Shown here: piece by piece, positions 10,063-22,060 of the stretch
How the letters are laid out: each line of letters starts with the position of its first letter
How positions within the stretch are numbered: position 1 is the stretch's first letter
Translations under genes and position numbers: made by a program
NCBI GenBank assembly: GCA_037576215.1
Contig: JBANDB010000006.1
Span: forward strand, 4,712,001 to 4,776,000
DNA: 64,000 nucleotides
Direction: 5' to 3'
Origin: Armillaria gallica
Lineage: Eukaryota > Basidiomycota > Agaricomycetes > Agaricales > Physalacriaceae
Notes under the pieces: generated by a model
The model's input: the letters and a program-made list of their open reading frames with translations, nothing else
Databases searched by the model: none
Told to the model about the DNA's origin: nothing

Positions 10063-13000
10063 TTAAATGGTGGATTTTCGGATGGTGACTTTGGCTAATG
10101 GTCCTGGTTTGTCTGGATAACGGCGGTGGAAATCTTCAATGAAATCGTCGGCGGAGAACTCGGTGGCCGGTAACCAGGCAAATTCTTCGTCAGTACCTTC
10201 ATAGCCTAACCATTGGATCCTGTAGAGGAGAGGACACCGGAACCAGCGGTCAATCTTGGAGTCTAGGATTTGAGCTATTTCGTACTGCTCTTCACCATCG
10301 ACTTCCACTGGAGGCGGTGGAGGTTGAGTGCGATTAGGAATAGTGTTTTCTTCTACGGGTTCAAGTTGCGATACATGGAAGACAGGGTGAATGGCACGGA
10401 GGTCCGACGGAAGCTTGAGAGTGAAGGAATGGGAGCCTGGTTGAGCTATGATTTCGAATGGGCCAAGGAATTTCTCTGCGAATTTCGCGGTAGGACGAGT
10501 AGTCTTGATATGCTTGGAGCTAAGGAAGACCCTGTCACCTACTTTGAAGGGGGGAGCCGGATTCCTGCGCTTGTCCGCTTGGATCTTGTAGCGAGACTGC
10601 GCCTGAGTGATTTCATCGTGTAAGAATTGGTGTAGTTCATCTAGGTTGACTACGAAGTCGCGGGCCCAAGCGGAGGCAATATCACGTTCAGGATGAACAG
10701 TGATATTAGGATGATAACCCTTGTTGGCAAAGAATGGCGAGATTCCGGTGGAGGCGTTCGGAGCATTGTTGTATGCAAACTCTGCGATGGGTAGTAGTAA
10801 ATCCCAGTTGTCCTGTTGATAAGAACAATAAATGCGGATGTACTGTTCCAAGGTTTGGTTTGCACGTTCCGTTTGCCCGTCAGCCTCCGGATGATATCCG
10901 GAAGTGAAGTGAAGTTCCATGTCGAGGGCTTTGGCAAGGGCGCGCATGAATTGGGAGACAAATTCGGAGCCGCGGTCAGAGGTGATGTGGTTAGGGACGC
11001 CATGTTTAGAGAAAACGTGAATGACGAATAACCGGGCGAGTTCTTCGGAATTAATGGTATCGTGTGTAGGGATAAAGATGGCTTGCTTGCTTGCGCGGTC
11101 GATTACTACAAGGATAGCAGTGAATCCGTTGGAGTCCGGTAACTGTTCAATGAAATCCATTGAAATGGAATCCCACGGACATTCCAGAACCGGCAAAGGT
11201 TTCAGCAAACCATAAGGACGATGTCTAGGTGTCTTGTTGCGACCGCAAATCGTGCAAGATTTGACGTAGTGGCGAACATATTCACGCATCTGTGGCCAGG
11301 TATAGCTCCGTCGGACTAATTCCAAGGTCCGATTTTGGCCAAAATGACCTGCCAAGATGTGATCGTGATTATTCTGTAGGACACGGAGACGGAGATCCTC
11401 GGAATCCGGGACATAGATGCGATTATCAAGACGGAGGATGTCTGATTTGTCTACGGACCACCGAGAGGGAGAAGTGGGAGTAGAGGATTTGGCCTGACGG
11501 AAACCGTCAGAGGCCGCGGAGTCGGATGATTGTGCTTGCTTGATATCTAAATGGAGCTTGTCAATATCCATTATAGCACTAGCATGGAGGGTAGGGCCCT
11601 CAAGGAAGGTGGCACGGAGAGACACGGAGAGTTGTTCTTGAGTGAATACAGGACAGAAATTGTGAGGATTGACTGCTGCGTATTGACTATCCCCCTCTTT
11701 TGGATAGACGTCCCATCGTCTAGTGAGTGCGTCCGGTTTTCCTCTGAGTTTCCCCGGTCGGAAGCGGATTACTAGATTGAATTGGGATAGGTATTCAGAC
11801 CACCGGACTTGCCGTCAGGTGAGAATCTTGGTGGTTGAAAAATATTCAAGATTCTTGTGGTCTGTTACGACGTCGATCGGGTCCGCGGAGCCTTCAAGGT
11901 AGTGATGCCAGTATTTAAAGGCTTCAAAGATAGCTAGAAGCTCTTTATCATGGGTGTCGTAGTTAAGTTCGGCATTGTGGAGGCTCCGGGATAGGAAAGC
12001 GATAGGATGGATTTCGCCGTCATCAAGGTAAATAGAGAGGATAGCAGCAATGGCGTAGTCGGAGGCGTCAGTCTCCACAACTAACTGCCGGTCGGGGACC
12101 CAATGAGTGAGGATAGGAGCGTGAGTGAAGGCTTGCTTTAGTTCATTGAAAGCAGCCATGCACTTGTCATCGAATTTCCACGGAGTTCCTTTGCGTGTGA
12201 GGCGGGTTAGTGGAATAACGATGTCACTGTACTCGTGGATGAAGCGACGGTAGAAATTGGCGAAGCCAAGGAAGGATTGAATATCCTTAACTTTCCGCGG
12301 AACCGGCCAATCTAAAATGGCTTTGACTTTGTCTTCGGACATGCGGAGGCCCTCGGGTGAGAGAATGTAGCCTAGATATTCCACGGAGTCCCGGTGAAAC
12401 TTGCATTTAGATCCTTTGCAGTAGAGTCCGTTGGCTCTTAGTCTGCGCAGAACTTCGCGTACGTGTTCTCGGTGCTCCACAGGGTCGTTGGAATATATGA
12501 GGATGTTGTCAAGGTATACGACTATGGAAACGTCAAGCATGTCAGCGAAAATGTCATTCACGAAGCGTTGGAACGCCGCGGGAGCATTGGTGAGTCCAAA
12601 AGGCATGACACGCCATTCGAAGGAGCCGTAACGGGTCCGGAAGGCTGTTTTCCATTCATCACCTTCAGCTATGCATACGAGATGATAAGCATGTCAGAGA
12701 TCAAGTTTGGTATAGATGCGAGCGGAGCGCGCGGAGTCGAGGAGGTCGGAAATGAGTGGAAGGGGATAACGGTCTTTCTTGGATATCTTGTTTAAGCCAC
12801 GGAAATCGACACAAAGACGGAGTTCTCCGGTCTTTTTCTTGACAAAAAGCACAGGAGCTCCATGGGGAGAACATGAGGGTGTGATGAATCCACTACGGAG
12901 ATTATCGTCAATAAACTCACGTAAAGCTTTGAGCTCGGACTCCGAGAGGGAGTAAATTGGCCCAAGCGGAGGAGATGTTCCTTCCTCAATATTGATCTTG

Positions 13001-13911
13001 AGGTCGTACGGTCTATGCTCAGGGAGTTTCTCGGAAAGCGAGTCACTGAATACATCAGCAAAGTCGTGATATTCTGCTGGTACGTCTGTCATATCCGGCG
13101 GGGCCGCGGAACTGGCCATTCCGCTGATGCTAGGTGCAGAAGGTTGGAGGGTGTATTGTTGAGCTCCATCTTCAGCACATGCTCGAACAAAAGCGGCCGC
13201 GGAGATGATAGATATCTTGGGGGTAACCGATGCAGAAAAGGAAGGGATGGTAGGGTAGGAGTAGATGGGTTTGTATGGCGGTGGAGTCTGTCAGGATCTC
13301 GGAATTGGCTTGGGAGCCGGGTTGAAATTAGGAACAGGAGTTGGACGAGGAATGTCCGCACGGTTAGATACAGTTGCATCGGATGCCGCGGAAGCGCTTG
13401 CAGGGGAAGAAACACCTGGTGATGGTGAACGGAAAGTGATACTGTGCTTTACCCAGTCAATCAACGGATTGCAGCGGGAAAGCCAGTTGTATCCCAGAAC
13501 AATGTTACAGGATGAATCTAGACGAGTGACATAGAAGTCGATAGAGATGATGTCTCCGGAAGGGAAACGGACTGGAAGGGTAATGGATTGAGAGATGTGA
13601 GATCCGGCGGAGCCGTCAAGGAGCCGAAGTTGAACAGGAGGGATAGGTTTGGTCGGAAGGTTGTGATCCTCAACGTATTTGGAATCGACGAAACAATGGC
13701 TAGAACCAGAGTCAATCAAGGCGAGAAAACGAAGGATAGTAATGATTGGAGAGTCATCGGACTCCGTACCGGAGCCGACTTCAGAGGAGAGTGGTATAGT
13801 GAGTGAATGGTTGGAAAGAGCGGCGGCGTTGAGGGTGACAACCTCCGATGTGCAATTACAGTCAACGCAACCCTGATCTCGCATGGAGGATACAGGGCTG
13901 CCTTCTAGTTT
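10063..13911 (-). pseudogene. pol: Gypsy-1 pol: protease, RT, RNase H, integrase, chromodomain
   Basis: One continuous frame broken only by TGA codons at 13291-13293, 12694-12696 and 11815-11817, each at a position where the family has Arg (for example DL-HAY and T-RQVRW). Protease: [39 protein letters not shown], and catalytic box YLDN instead of YLDD. RNase H: VETDASDYA and DHKNLEYF. Integrase: HHCC finger (HDHILAGH to CTICGRNK), then the DDE core with SMDFIEQLP, TSDRGSEF and YHPEADGQTERANQTLE. Chromodomain near the end: YRIQWLGYEGTDEEFAWLP. The frame is -1 relative to gag and overlaps the gag stop (13905), consistent with -1 frameshifting. Chromodomains steer integration to heterochromatin in related elements. 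Confidence 0.92.
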
Positions 13912-15460
13912 TCCGACTCCGTCGGAGCCGGATCCTCAGAGGCAGGAGCGGGTTCTTCAACTTCCGCAGCACGGCCCTTAGCGGAGGCCGCGGTTTTGCG
14001 TTTGTTGCAGTCCTCGGTCTTGTGCTTGCTTCCACAGAACATACAGAGGTTGTTCTTTCGGCGGCGGTCCTTTTCTTCTTGGGTAAGACGGCCGTCTTTA
14101 CCTAGCTTATCAGCATAGGGCTTTGGGTTGGAAGCAGATCCCGAGGAGTTGGAATCGGAAAACTTCGGAGTCGATCCGGAAGCCGAGGAGCTGGCGTTGG
14201 AATTGGAACCCTTAGATTTAGGGTTGTTGGAATATGAACCGGAGGACTTGTTTTCCCGGTTTTTACGGGATATCTCGGTCCTCCGAGTCCAGTAGCGAGC
14301 GTCAAGTTCTTGGGCTAGGAAGCGCATGTCACGGAGATTGTTAGGCTTCCCGTGGTGAGCCATATCATCCTTGATGCGGGTGCAAAGTCCGCGGTAGAAA
14401 GCGTGGCGGAGGGAATTGTCGCCGTAACCAACTTGGGATGCGTATTGGTTGAACTGAACCATATACTTCATGATTCGGTCTCCGTCGCGCATCCGGAGAT
14501 GTTCTAGGGCATCCTCGGCATCTCCGATGGCATCGAAGGGGCCAAAATTGGTTCTGAGTTCGTCAAGGAAGGCGGCGTAAGAGTATTGCCATGCTGGCGG
14601 ATTCCGTGGATTTGGACGGAGGATGTCTGGTTCAAACCAGTCAAGAGCGGTGCCGGAAAGAAAGGAGATGGCATAGTTGACTTTACTGGCATCCGCTGCA
14701 AAAGCAGTGGGTCTGTCATTAAAGTTCAACTGAAGGGAGACAATGAAAGCCTTAAGCTTCCGCGGGTCGGAGCCGTCAAATGTATCAGGTTCTTTGACCT
14801 TTGTACAGATGTTGTTGGGTCGAGGATTGTTTAGCGAAGTGGAAACCCCGCGCAACAGGTTCATGAATTCTCATAAGAATTCTTGCTCGTTGGGAGTATT
14901 GTTGTCGGGCCCGCCCGGTCCTCCTGGTCCATTGGGACCTCCCGGACCTCCCGGACCGCCAGACCGCCAGGACCTCCTGGTCCATTGGGGCGGCCGGGGC
15001 CTCCGGGTCCGTTCGGGCTACCTGGTTGGGAATCGGATCCATCGTCACCCTGGTTGTGTCGGTTCAAAGGATGAGTGGGGGTATCGGTTTCGCCTCCAGA
15101 ATCATCGGATCCCGCGGCGTCCGTTTGTTCCCCGTTGGAGGTGGGTTGAGGTGCTGGAGTGTGTGGATCCGGATTCTCCTGGTATCCGTCGAATATCCCT
15201 GTCCTTCGGTGACGTAGAAGGTCATCGGGTGGCGGAGTACTGAAAGGGTTAGGAGAACTGTAGTTGTCGGATTGACGAGCGGTAAAATTGGAGTGGCTGT
15301 AGGTTTCCCTACGGGATGGTTGTCCACCGACGGAGGCCGATCTGAAAAGTTCCGGATTTTCCTTGGATGCAGATGCTGGTATGTCTTCCATGGAAAAGAT
15401 TGGTGTTTTTCGTTTCGGGCCTTCGCCTGTCTCTGGAGGGTAAGTGTATGTGGTTGTCAT
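13905..15460 (-). pseudogene. gag: Gypsy-1 gag (capsid and nucleocapsid)
   Basis: ATG at 15460 (MTTTYTYPPETGEG). The N-terminal part is disordered, followed by a Gly-Pro-rich repeat (about 14900-15000), a capsid-like gag domain (VKEPDTFDGSDPRKLKAFI to LRMRDGDRIMKYMVQFNQYA), a Ser/Asn-rich linker, and a zinc knuckle MFCGSKHKTEDC near the end. Two lesions: a frame change inside the GGP repeat and a TGA at 14871-14873 just before EFMNLLRG. The frame change may be repeat slippage. It ends at the TAG at 13905-13907. Confidence 0.88.
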
Positions 15461-15503
15461 GATTTAGAAAAAATTCGACTCAAGGGGTTGAGTTCGAATA
15501 TAC

Positions 15504-16028
15504 TGTTAGGGACGTGCCAAATAGACAAAGATAACTCGCACGAGCGGAGGTCCGCGGAGTGCGTGGGCTTTGGCGAAGCTATTAGCAACGTCACCCTTGA
15601 GCCGAAGCCCTAAGATTGGATTGCGGAACGGAGTCCGCGGAGAGCGAAGGTTTGGATAGAGAGTAAGGATAGTCCAACGGAGCGGAGGCCGCGGACTTGG
15701 AGAGCGATGGATTAGACTTGGAGTCAGAGAGAGATTTTGGCTAAACCAAGTTGATATTCGAACTGAGTATCTACAAGTAATTCTACAGTATATATATGAG
15801 TAGATAAATCTGAGTCGGAGTCCGATGGACTCCGGCGGAGGTCTGTTCGCTACCGGATTTGGGTTCTAGAATTAATATGTGAAATAGTAAAATGAAATAA
15901 TAAGTGAAATATCAAATGAAGCAGAGTAATGGTAAGCGGCCAGAAGCCGCGGAGTCCGATAATGAAGGATGGGTTAGAATTGAAGTTGGGCTTGGTGTGA
16001 AGCGGAGGCCGGCGGCATGCGCGTAACA
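15504..16028 (-). repeat. Gypsy-1 5' LTR
   Basis: 525 bp, TGTTAGGGACG to GCGTAACA. It retains CG at all five CpG positions that differ from the 3' LTR. Followed by the TSD GCGTG (16029-16033). Confidence 0.95.
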
Positions 16029-16033
16029 GCGTG

Positions 16034-19000
16034 GTAGTATAGTGCCGGTCTTCGTTTTAGGGTCCTTCTGCATTGCGGCCATCTTTGGGGTTGGTTTGAC
16101 TGTTCTTTTAGGCTGGGGTTCTTCCTCGTCGGTCTCGTCTATCAAGTCAGGAGGTGCGTCTGCCTTCATTGCTATATCAACCTTTGAATTTCGTTTGGAA
16201 CTCAGTCTACCAGGGGTATTTTCGTTGAATTCCACGTCTCGCAAGAAGTGGTATTTCCCTTTAAGATTGCGAACTCGCCAGCCAATACGTCCTTCCACAT
16301 ATCCGACGAATATGGCTTCGAAACGTCTAGGCCCAGCTTTGGTGTGGAGTTCGGGGGGAATTGCTACGAAGCATTGGCACCCCCATCTATGGAGGTGTGA
16401 GAGGTCAGGGATTTGGTTGTGCATGGCTTCATAAGGCGTCTTTCCATCTGGTAGAGTAGAGGTGGGAATTCTTTTTCGAGTGTAAGAGGCTGTCATGATG
16501 GCATCTCCCCAAAACGACATGGGAAGGCCGGAGTCAGCAATCAGTGTCTGGGCATCATCTTCCAAAGTCTGGATAAATCTTTCTGCTTTCCCGTTTTGTT
16601 GGTGGGCGTATGGTGCAGTTAATTGTACTTCGATTCCGGAGTCTTTGAAGTGTTGGCCGAGTTCCCCTTGTGCAAATTCTTTCGCACCGTTACAGTGGAC
16701 CTTCTTTACTGTCTCGTTAGTCTGGTTCTCCCACAATGCCTGCATGTCTTTGAAGACTCACATACAGTCATTCTTCTTCATGATGGGTTCAGCCTCATTG
16801 TAATTCATGTGGTCATCTAGGATGGCAAAGAAGTGCTGTTGTTTTTTAGGCGTTAGTATGGGCATGGGGCCACACATATCGATGTGGAGGAGTTCCAGTA
16901 CTTTGGAGGCACGGTTTGCATTGTGATCATAGGGTTTTTGTGCATGTTTACCCATGATGCATGATGGGCAGAGTTCATGGGGATTTTTCCCATTCCACTG
17001 CACCCCCTTAACGCGAGCATTACCAGAAATTAGATGTTTCGTTGTGTCCTGGCTAGGATGTCCGGTCCTGCAGTGCCACAAGTATGCGTCATGTTCTGGT
17101 TTCTGGAAAGTAGGGAGCATTGCGAAGGCGGAGGCTTTTGTGTCATCGTTTTGGGTTGCGGCCATGATGAATTCACAATCAAGGAATGAAAGTCTGCCTA
17201 TGACGTTGGCCTGGAAGGATAGACCGTTTAGCATCTTATGGGTTTTTGGAAAATAGCAGGTTGTCTTGTTTTTTTCCAAAACCGACATACATCCCATTCT
17301 CTGTCATTGCCCTGACAGAGATCAGGTTGATGGGAGCATCTGGTGTGTAGAGACATTCTTGTAGAATTACAGTGGCTGTCCGACCACTGAGTTTCTTATG
17401 GAAATGTACTTCACCCATAGTGAATGTGTTGAGGATTCCACAGTTCACCGTTTCAACAGGGATCGCTTTCGATTTGTCATATGACTGAAATAGCAAGCGA
17501 TCATTGATGATGTGGTGGGTGGTTCCTGAATCTAATAATGCCTTGAACACTTGCATCACAAGGTGGTAAGACTTAGGATCAGATTTTTGGAAATTGAGGA
17601 GAGCATTAGCAGTTGCGAGTATGGTCTCAGAGGATCCCAGAGTATACGAGTAATAAATGTTGTCGTTTAGGTCTGGTTGTTCAGTACATTCATTTGTATT
17701 GTATGGATCGTGCTGGGGAGAGTCTTCATCTGTGGCTGGTATAATAGGGTTGACCACGAGATTTGCCCTTGCTGTCTGTTTAGCTTTCTGCCTTTCTTGG
17801 TATTTCTCTTTTCCCCCTGGGTCGCCACCGCCCTCATGCCAACAGTTAGCCGTGGTGTGGCCTGTTGGATACAGACACTTGGGGTTCGTGCATACGACAC
17901 GTTCGCATGGTTTGGGTGATGTCTTCGGGTTGCGTGATAGTTTAGAGAGGTCATGTTGCATGAGTAGTCCATTAGCTTGGTCGATAATGTCTGTGAGTAG
18001 GGTGTTAAATGACCCTTGATCGAAGCCATTTGGATTCCTAAGCTCGCTGACGACTTTGTTGCGCATTTCAGAGAAGTGAGGAGGAAGAAGGTTTACGACG
18101 TCTAAGCTGAGAGTTGCATATGAGAGTGGGTAGCCTTCCGTGTCTCATAGGGTTTGGGCAAGCGAGGTCCAAGATTGAACAAATTGGGGAATGCTATTGA
18201 TGGAGGTGCAATGTGCGAGCACAAGTCGTTTATGTTCGAGTAACGCATATTGGATGTTTCCACCACCGTAACATCTGCGTAAGAGGTGGAAGGCCTCTCT
18301 CGCCATGCTACGGGCACCTGTCCCAGGATCCATCAAGGGTGGGATCATTCCAAGGATCTCGCGTGATAGCCTTGATGTTAAGACTCCGTAGACTACGGCA
18401 TCTTTACGATGCCAAGCAATCCATTCCTGGGTTTGCTGTGGGAGCGGATACGGATGGAGGATCGGAGGGAAGGATGGGGTGTTCATCGGGTCTCGTGCTA
18501 TATGCGGAGCAGGGGGATCGCATATATGGGTGAATATGGCTCTAGACATTAGCAGGTTCTGTACACCATGGTACCATGTGGCCCAGTCCACCCGGGTTTT
18601 TAATTCTGGAATGTGTGAGGTTTGTGGGACATTATTTTCTAAGGTATTTGTATGTGGAGTAGGTAAGTATACGTATTGAATTTGTGGTTGAATATTATGA
18701 TATTGTTGTACTGGCACATTTGGTTGTACGTGAGGGTAAGGAGGGAGGGCAGTATTAGGAACATTGTTGGGGGGAGGGGGAGGTGCCGGTGCAGGGGGAA
18801 TAGGAATATTTGGTGGGGGGGGGGAGGAGGAGGAGGAGGAGGAATGGGAGCGAGAGGTTGGGGGGGAGGGAGAGGAGGTTGAGGAAGGGGAGGACGATTA
18901 GGGCAGGGAGGGATGGGTGGAGCTCTATCTGGGGGAGGAATGGTACCTTGCGCGCCAGTTTGTAAAGTATTTAAAGAATTATTGCGATATTGGTATGTTG

Positions 19001-19324
19001 TTTGAGAAGGAAAAGTTGGTACGTAATGTGGTGGTGGGATGGTTTGGTATGTATTAGAAGGATCGTTAAAAGGATTCATGTAAGGATTCAAAACTGAGGG
19101 ATAAAACATAAACTGAGAAGGGAAATTTTGACCATATGTGGGTGGATGGGGAAACTGAGGGGCGGACTGGGATGCATACATGGAACCAGGATGCATGTAC
19201 CCTTGATAAGCCTGGAAGCTTTGACTCGTCGCTGTGGCAGAATCACCGAAGGAGGTTGATGGACCTAATATCTGATGGAGACCGTCGACGAGATGGTTGA
19301 ATTGTTAGTTTGTTGTTCAGACAT
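16034..19324 (-). pseudogene. gag-pol: Copia gag, protease and integrase (N-terminal half of polyprotein)
   Basis: Translation probably began at the ATG at 19324 (MSEQQTNNSTISS). A Pro-rich N-terminus, a capsid-like domain (RVDWATWYHGVQNLLMSRAIF to REAFHLLRRCYGG), a zinc-knuckle-like CLYPTGHTTANCWHEGG, protease ALLDSGTTHHIIND, GAG-pre-integrase (WHCRTGHPS to CPSCIMGKHA), and integrase (ELLHIDMCGPM, YAHQQNGKAERFIQ) follow. Lesions: a frameshift soon after the start, one in the poly-Pro (G-run) tract near 18820, one at an A-run near 17275, and TGA at 18145-18147 and 16758-16760. The reading frame at 16034 continues at 7276 after gypsy-1 is removed. Confidence 0.85.
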
Positions 19325-19634
19325 GATTGCCTTTCCGCGGAAGCAATATGATGCAGATCAGTGACAAATTGATCACGTACGTGCCTAGGGGAAACCAAGG
19401 TGCGTATATGCATCGTTTTTTGATGTGTCGAGAACGGTGGACAGCCATTCATATTCAATGAGCGAATTGGTATAAGGCGAGCACATTGGGCTTTGATGAC
19501 GTGGTGCTCCCTCAAGGGTTTGGACAGGTGTGAAGGGGGAAAATTGGACAAAATGGACAGTTTTTGAGTCGTTGAAAGGGTGTCTTGGCGGGTCCGAGAG
19601 TATGCGAGGTCAGGCCGAGATAAATCCCATAACC
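19325..19634 (-). other. Copia 5' leader with primer-binding site
   Basis: Untranslated leader between the 5' LTR and gag. GGTTATGGGATT (minus strand, 19634-19623) lies directly at the LTR edge and resembles the GGTTATGGG priming site of Drosophila copia, which is primed by an internal fragment of initiator tRNA-Met. Confidence 0.6.
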
Positions 19635-19932
19635 TATAGGCCGGTGGAACCTAGCATACGTGGACACGGTCAGGACTCCTCAATTGCCAAGGATATGGTG
19701 AACGACTATATTATTCACCTAGCATACGTGGACATGGTCAGGACTAAAGTAATGTGTGAGTACTCGTGTGCTAGGTATAAAGAGTAACAGGAATACTGAC
19801 CTCCTCAATCACCAAGGATATGGTGAACGACTGAGGAGCAGTAAAGTAGGAATGGTACGGAAAAGGCAAAGCGGAAGCTGTAGTTAAACAGGAACAAATA
19901 CGAGCTGATAACCAAGGTCCCAGGGATCAACA
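19635..19932 (-). repeat. Copia 5' LTR
   Basis: 298 bp, ending ...GGGATCAACA on the plus strand. It holds two copies of a block CTAGCATACGTGGACAYGG about 80 bp apart (near 19650 and 19718), only one of which is present in the 3' LTR. The first is the empty target site for solo LTR C copy 1. Confidence 0.8.
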
Positions 19933-20560
19933 GTCTCCAGTGTACATTTATTGGACCATGTATATGGTACGTCGTGCAGAATCCACTTATCATCAGAGAC
20001 AGACATTGTTCAAGTAGCTCGGCAAATTATAGATGTAGAGATTTTGGAATTACTTGAGAAAGCGGAGGTGGAATGGTGAAGCAGTGAATGTGGAGCTGAA
20101 GATAAATGTTGGCTTGGAGAGTAGATGGTTGAGGGCATAATTTCCTTCATGATTCTCTCCATATATTCTTCCACCTCTGTGTAAGCACCATTATTGGGAT
20201 ACCACAATCCACAGCTAGTGCTGGGCGAATACCCATTGTTGCACAGTGGTAATGCAAACCAATCTCACCAAGTTCAACATAAGATGGATGCGACAACACA
20301 GTGAGAATCTCAGATTCGACAGCAGGGGTATATGATTTTACTTCGTGTCTGGATGGAAATTATTGAGAGGCAAGAGCTTCAAAGTCGCAGAACGCATGTG
20401 AGAATGCCTGGTGGTGAGTTAGTAAGAAAATAGAAGCAAAAAGGGGAATGTACCAATACCCTCCCACCTCCCATCTGCTAGCTCCTTCTACGTTCCTCGC
20501 ATGAACACTTCCGGTTCGCACCACTACCATCTTTACTCCTTCACCCACAGGTACGCCTTC
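19933..20560 (-). pseudogene. TatD-family metal-dependent DNase-like pseudogene
   Basis: On the minus strand, fragments in changing frames match the TatD order: HPxxxKSYTPAVESEILTVLSHPSYVELGEIGLHYH (about 20360-20240), TEVEEYMERIMKEIMP (about 20175), IHCFT (about 20090), and FPNLYI-like sequence near 20045. GEIGL(D)Y is the signature with a metal-binding Glu in TatD. Stops and frameshifts run throughout. The copia insertion lies at its 3' end; no matching C-terminal part was found left of 3917. TatD proteins are 3'-5' exonucleases or deoxyribonucleases. Some of the frame changes could be introns. Confidence 0.55.
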
Positions 20561-21329
20561 GATACATCAAAAGTCGTCTTATACTCTCCTTCAGGGTACT
20601 TTGAGTGATACAAAGCAAAAATCGAGAGAAGATGCATATAGGTGTCGACTATCATGAACTGGCAGGTCAACACATGCTGGGGAAAGCCGGAGATCATGAG
20701 GAGGGCAAGAGCTCTTTTTCTTGAGGTTCATTCCCATGGCGATGGAGGTGGTTGTAAAAGACCATAGATGAGAGTGGGAGGCAAGTTGCACCATGGAAGT
20801 ATCAGACAAAAAGACGTGTGCTGTCCGTGTTTATACAAGCTCTTCTCTCCACCCCACTTCCATACTATTGTCGGAAAATTGAATCCCTTCCAGAAATGCT
20901 GGCACAATACCTCTCAAGTTGAACGAACAACATCGAGTTGGAGATGAGCATGAAGGGAAGTGCGCAGGCGGTGGAGTTGCTGATGACGAGTCTGTAGATG
21001 ATGTTTTTTACCACTGAAGAGCCTGTCAGGGCACTGGTGGAGCTGTTGGAGGCACCCTTTCTTCCAAGTACAAGTTATCGAAATTATTCAATGTCCGGCG
21101 TGCACCAGTGAAAGTGGATATTGGTAATGCCAGCGTCAGAACTGTTTATCCAAGGTAATATGGCAGTAGGTCCAGGCTCTGGGAAGGGAGGAAACATGGA
21201 AGATCCTTCATAGATGTGACAGCCGAGCATCACAGCGTTGCAAGTGGGTTCTTGGACATGGAGTCATGGCACGAGCTGGATTAGGAGGTGGGATGCACGT
21301 GAATAAGCAGTGACGTGTCGGGTATCCAG
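20561..21329. other. Host-like spacer, nothing recognised
   Basis: Short open frames only. It may hold eroded upstream parts of the TatD-like gene on one side and the C-terminal part of the DAO remnant on the other, but I could not match motifs. Confidence 0.35.
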
Positions 21330-22060
21330 CACATGGGGAAGAGAAAAGCCATCTTCGCAACATCACGCCAAACATAAACTCTGCATGGGACTTCTCGGCG
21401 AGTCTAGTAGCAGGATCGGGCAGCTGCTAGGTATCCATCGTCAAAGCACGTTCCAGCGCCCTGTGCCATCATATGGTCTCGCATGGGAACGATCCTTTCC
21501 CGCATCGGTGCAAGGAGATGGAATGTCCATCTATTGGTCGCATGTATGACATGACATGTTTGGTGCAGGACGTGTGGATGATGTTGTTATGGATGGAAAG
21601 ACAAGGTGTGTGCATGTACAGCTGGAATGACGAGTATGTCTTGAGCAGCCTTGACAGAACTCCCGCAATGAGCCGATATGGATGCACCGTGCCGCCCATC
21701 ATCGAGATGACCCCGCACACCCTGTCTGCGAGCTGCATCCCTGCTGGTCCCTCCATCAAACCCCAGCCACCCTTCTCACTTGGCAGCTCCTCCAAGTAGT
21801 GCCTCAGCTTCTCCTTGGCCCTATAAAATAACTTTATAATCTGCTTCACCGCCTCTGCGCCAGGTTTCTTCTTCAAATTCAGATGTGTAATCATGGTATG
21901 GCAGTGGCGTGATACATCCCCTGTTCCGCGCTGTAGCCCCAGAGGACACATCCCTTGCTTCCAACAGCACAACCACCAAAGATCCATCCACATCCAGCAG
22001 CGTACGCACAAACACCTGTTATCCCAGTCATAATGTCGGCGCATGTAAGGTTTCAAATGA
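21330..22060 (-). pseudogene. Second FAD-dependent oxidoreductase (DAO) pseudogene
   Basis: Minus strand. LLEARDVSSGATARNRG (about 21985-21935), then EELPSEKGGWGLMEGPAGMQLADRVCGV and TVHPYRLIAGVLSRLLKTYSSF (about 21800-21640), the same blocks as in the remnant at 1-900. The nucleotide-binding loop is eroded to TGITG and the frame changes after the first block and again near 21580. Gene family and order identify it; it is not functional. It is in opposite orientation to the first copy. Confidence 0.7.

Larger units (their letters stand above)
7282..16028 (-). mobile_element. Gypsy-1: complete Ty3/gypsy chromovirus with an antisense accessory gene
   Basis: An 8747-bp element with two 525-bp LTRs and a perfect 5-bp TSD GCGTG (7277-7281 and 16029-16033), inserted in the pol of the copia. 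Minus-strand order: 5' LTR, gag, pol (protease, RT, RNase H, integrase, chromodomain), a plus-strand accessory gene, PPT, 3' LTR. The LTRs differ at 6 of 525 positions, so the insertion is recent. Coding lesions are four minus-strand TGA stops, one frameshift in a Gly-Pro repeat of gag, and one TGA in the accessory gene. Confidence 0.93.
3917..19932 (-). mobile_element. Ty1/copia LTR retrotransposon, interrupted by a solo LTR and a complete gypsy element
   Basis: Element on the minus strand: 5' LTR 19635-19932, gag to integrase 19324-16034, RT/RNase H 7276-5474, 3' LTR 3917-5465. Removing the solo LTR C (3944-5258 plus 4 bp) and gypsy-1 (7282-16028 plus 5 bp) leaves about 5.95 kb, a normal copia size. 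Pol is in one frame across the gypsy-1 insertion. Flanks ATCTC (3912-3916) and GTCTC (19933-19937) are a probable 5-bp TSD with one mismatch. The PPT is at 5466-5475 (GGGGGTG on the minus strand next to TGTTGATC), and the PBS is next to the 5' LTR at 19623-19634. The copy is dead: three TGA stops and at least three frameshifts. Confidence 0.88.

Noticed and set aside
15461..15503. Canonical TGG-type primer-binding site next to the gypsy-1 5' LTR
   Set aside because: The sequence after the LTR (GTATATTCGAACTC on the minus strand) does not begin with TGG within a few bases; I could not assign a tRNA or self-primer.
18639..18882. Gly-rich ORF on the plus strand (18676-18882)
   Set aside because: It is the complement of the poly-Pro tract of copia gag.
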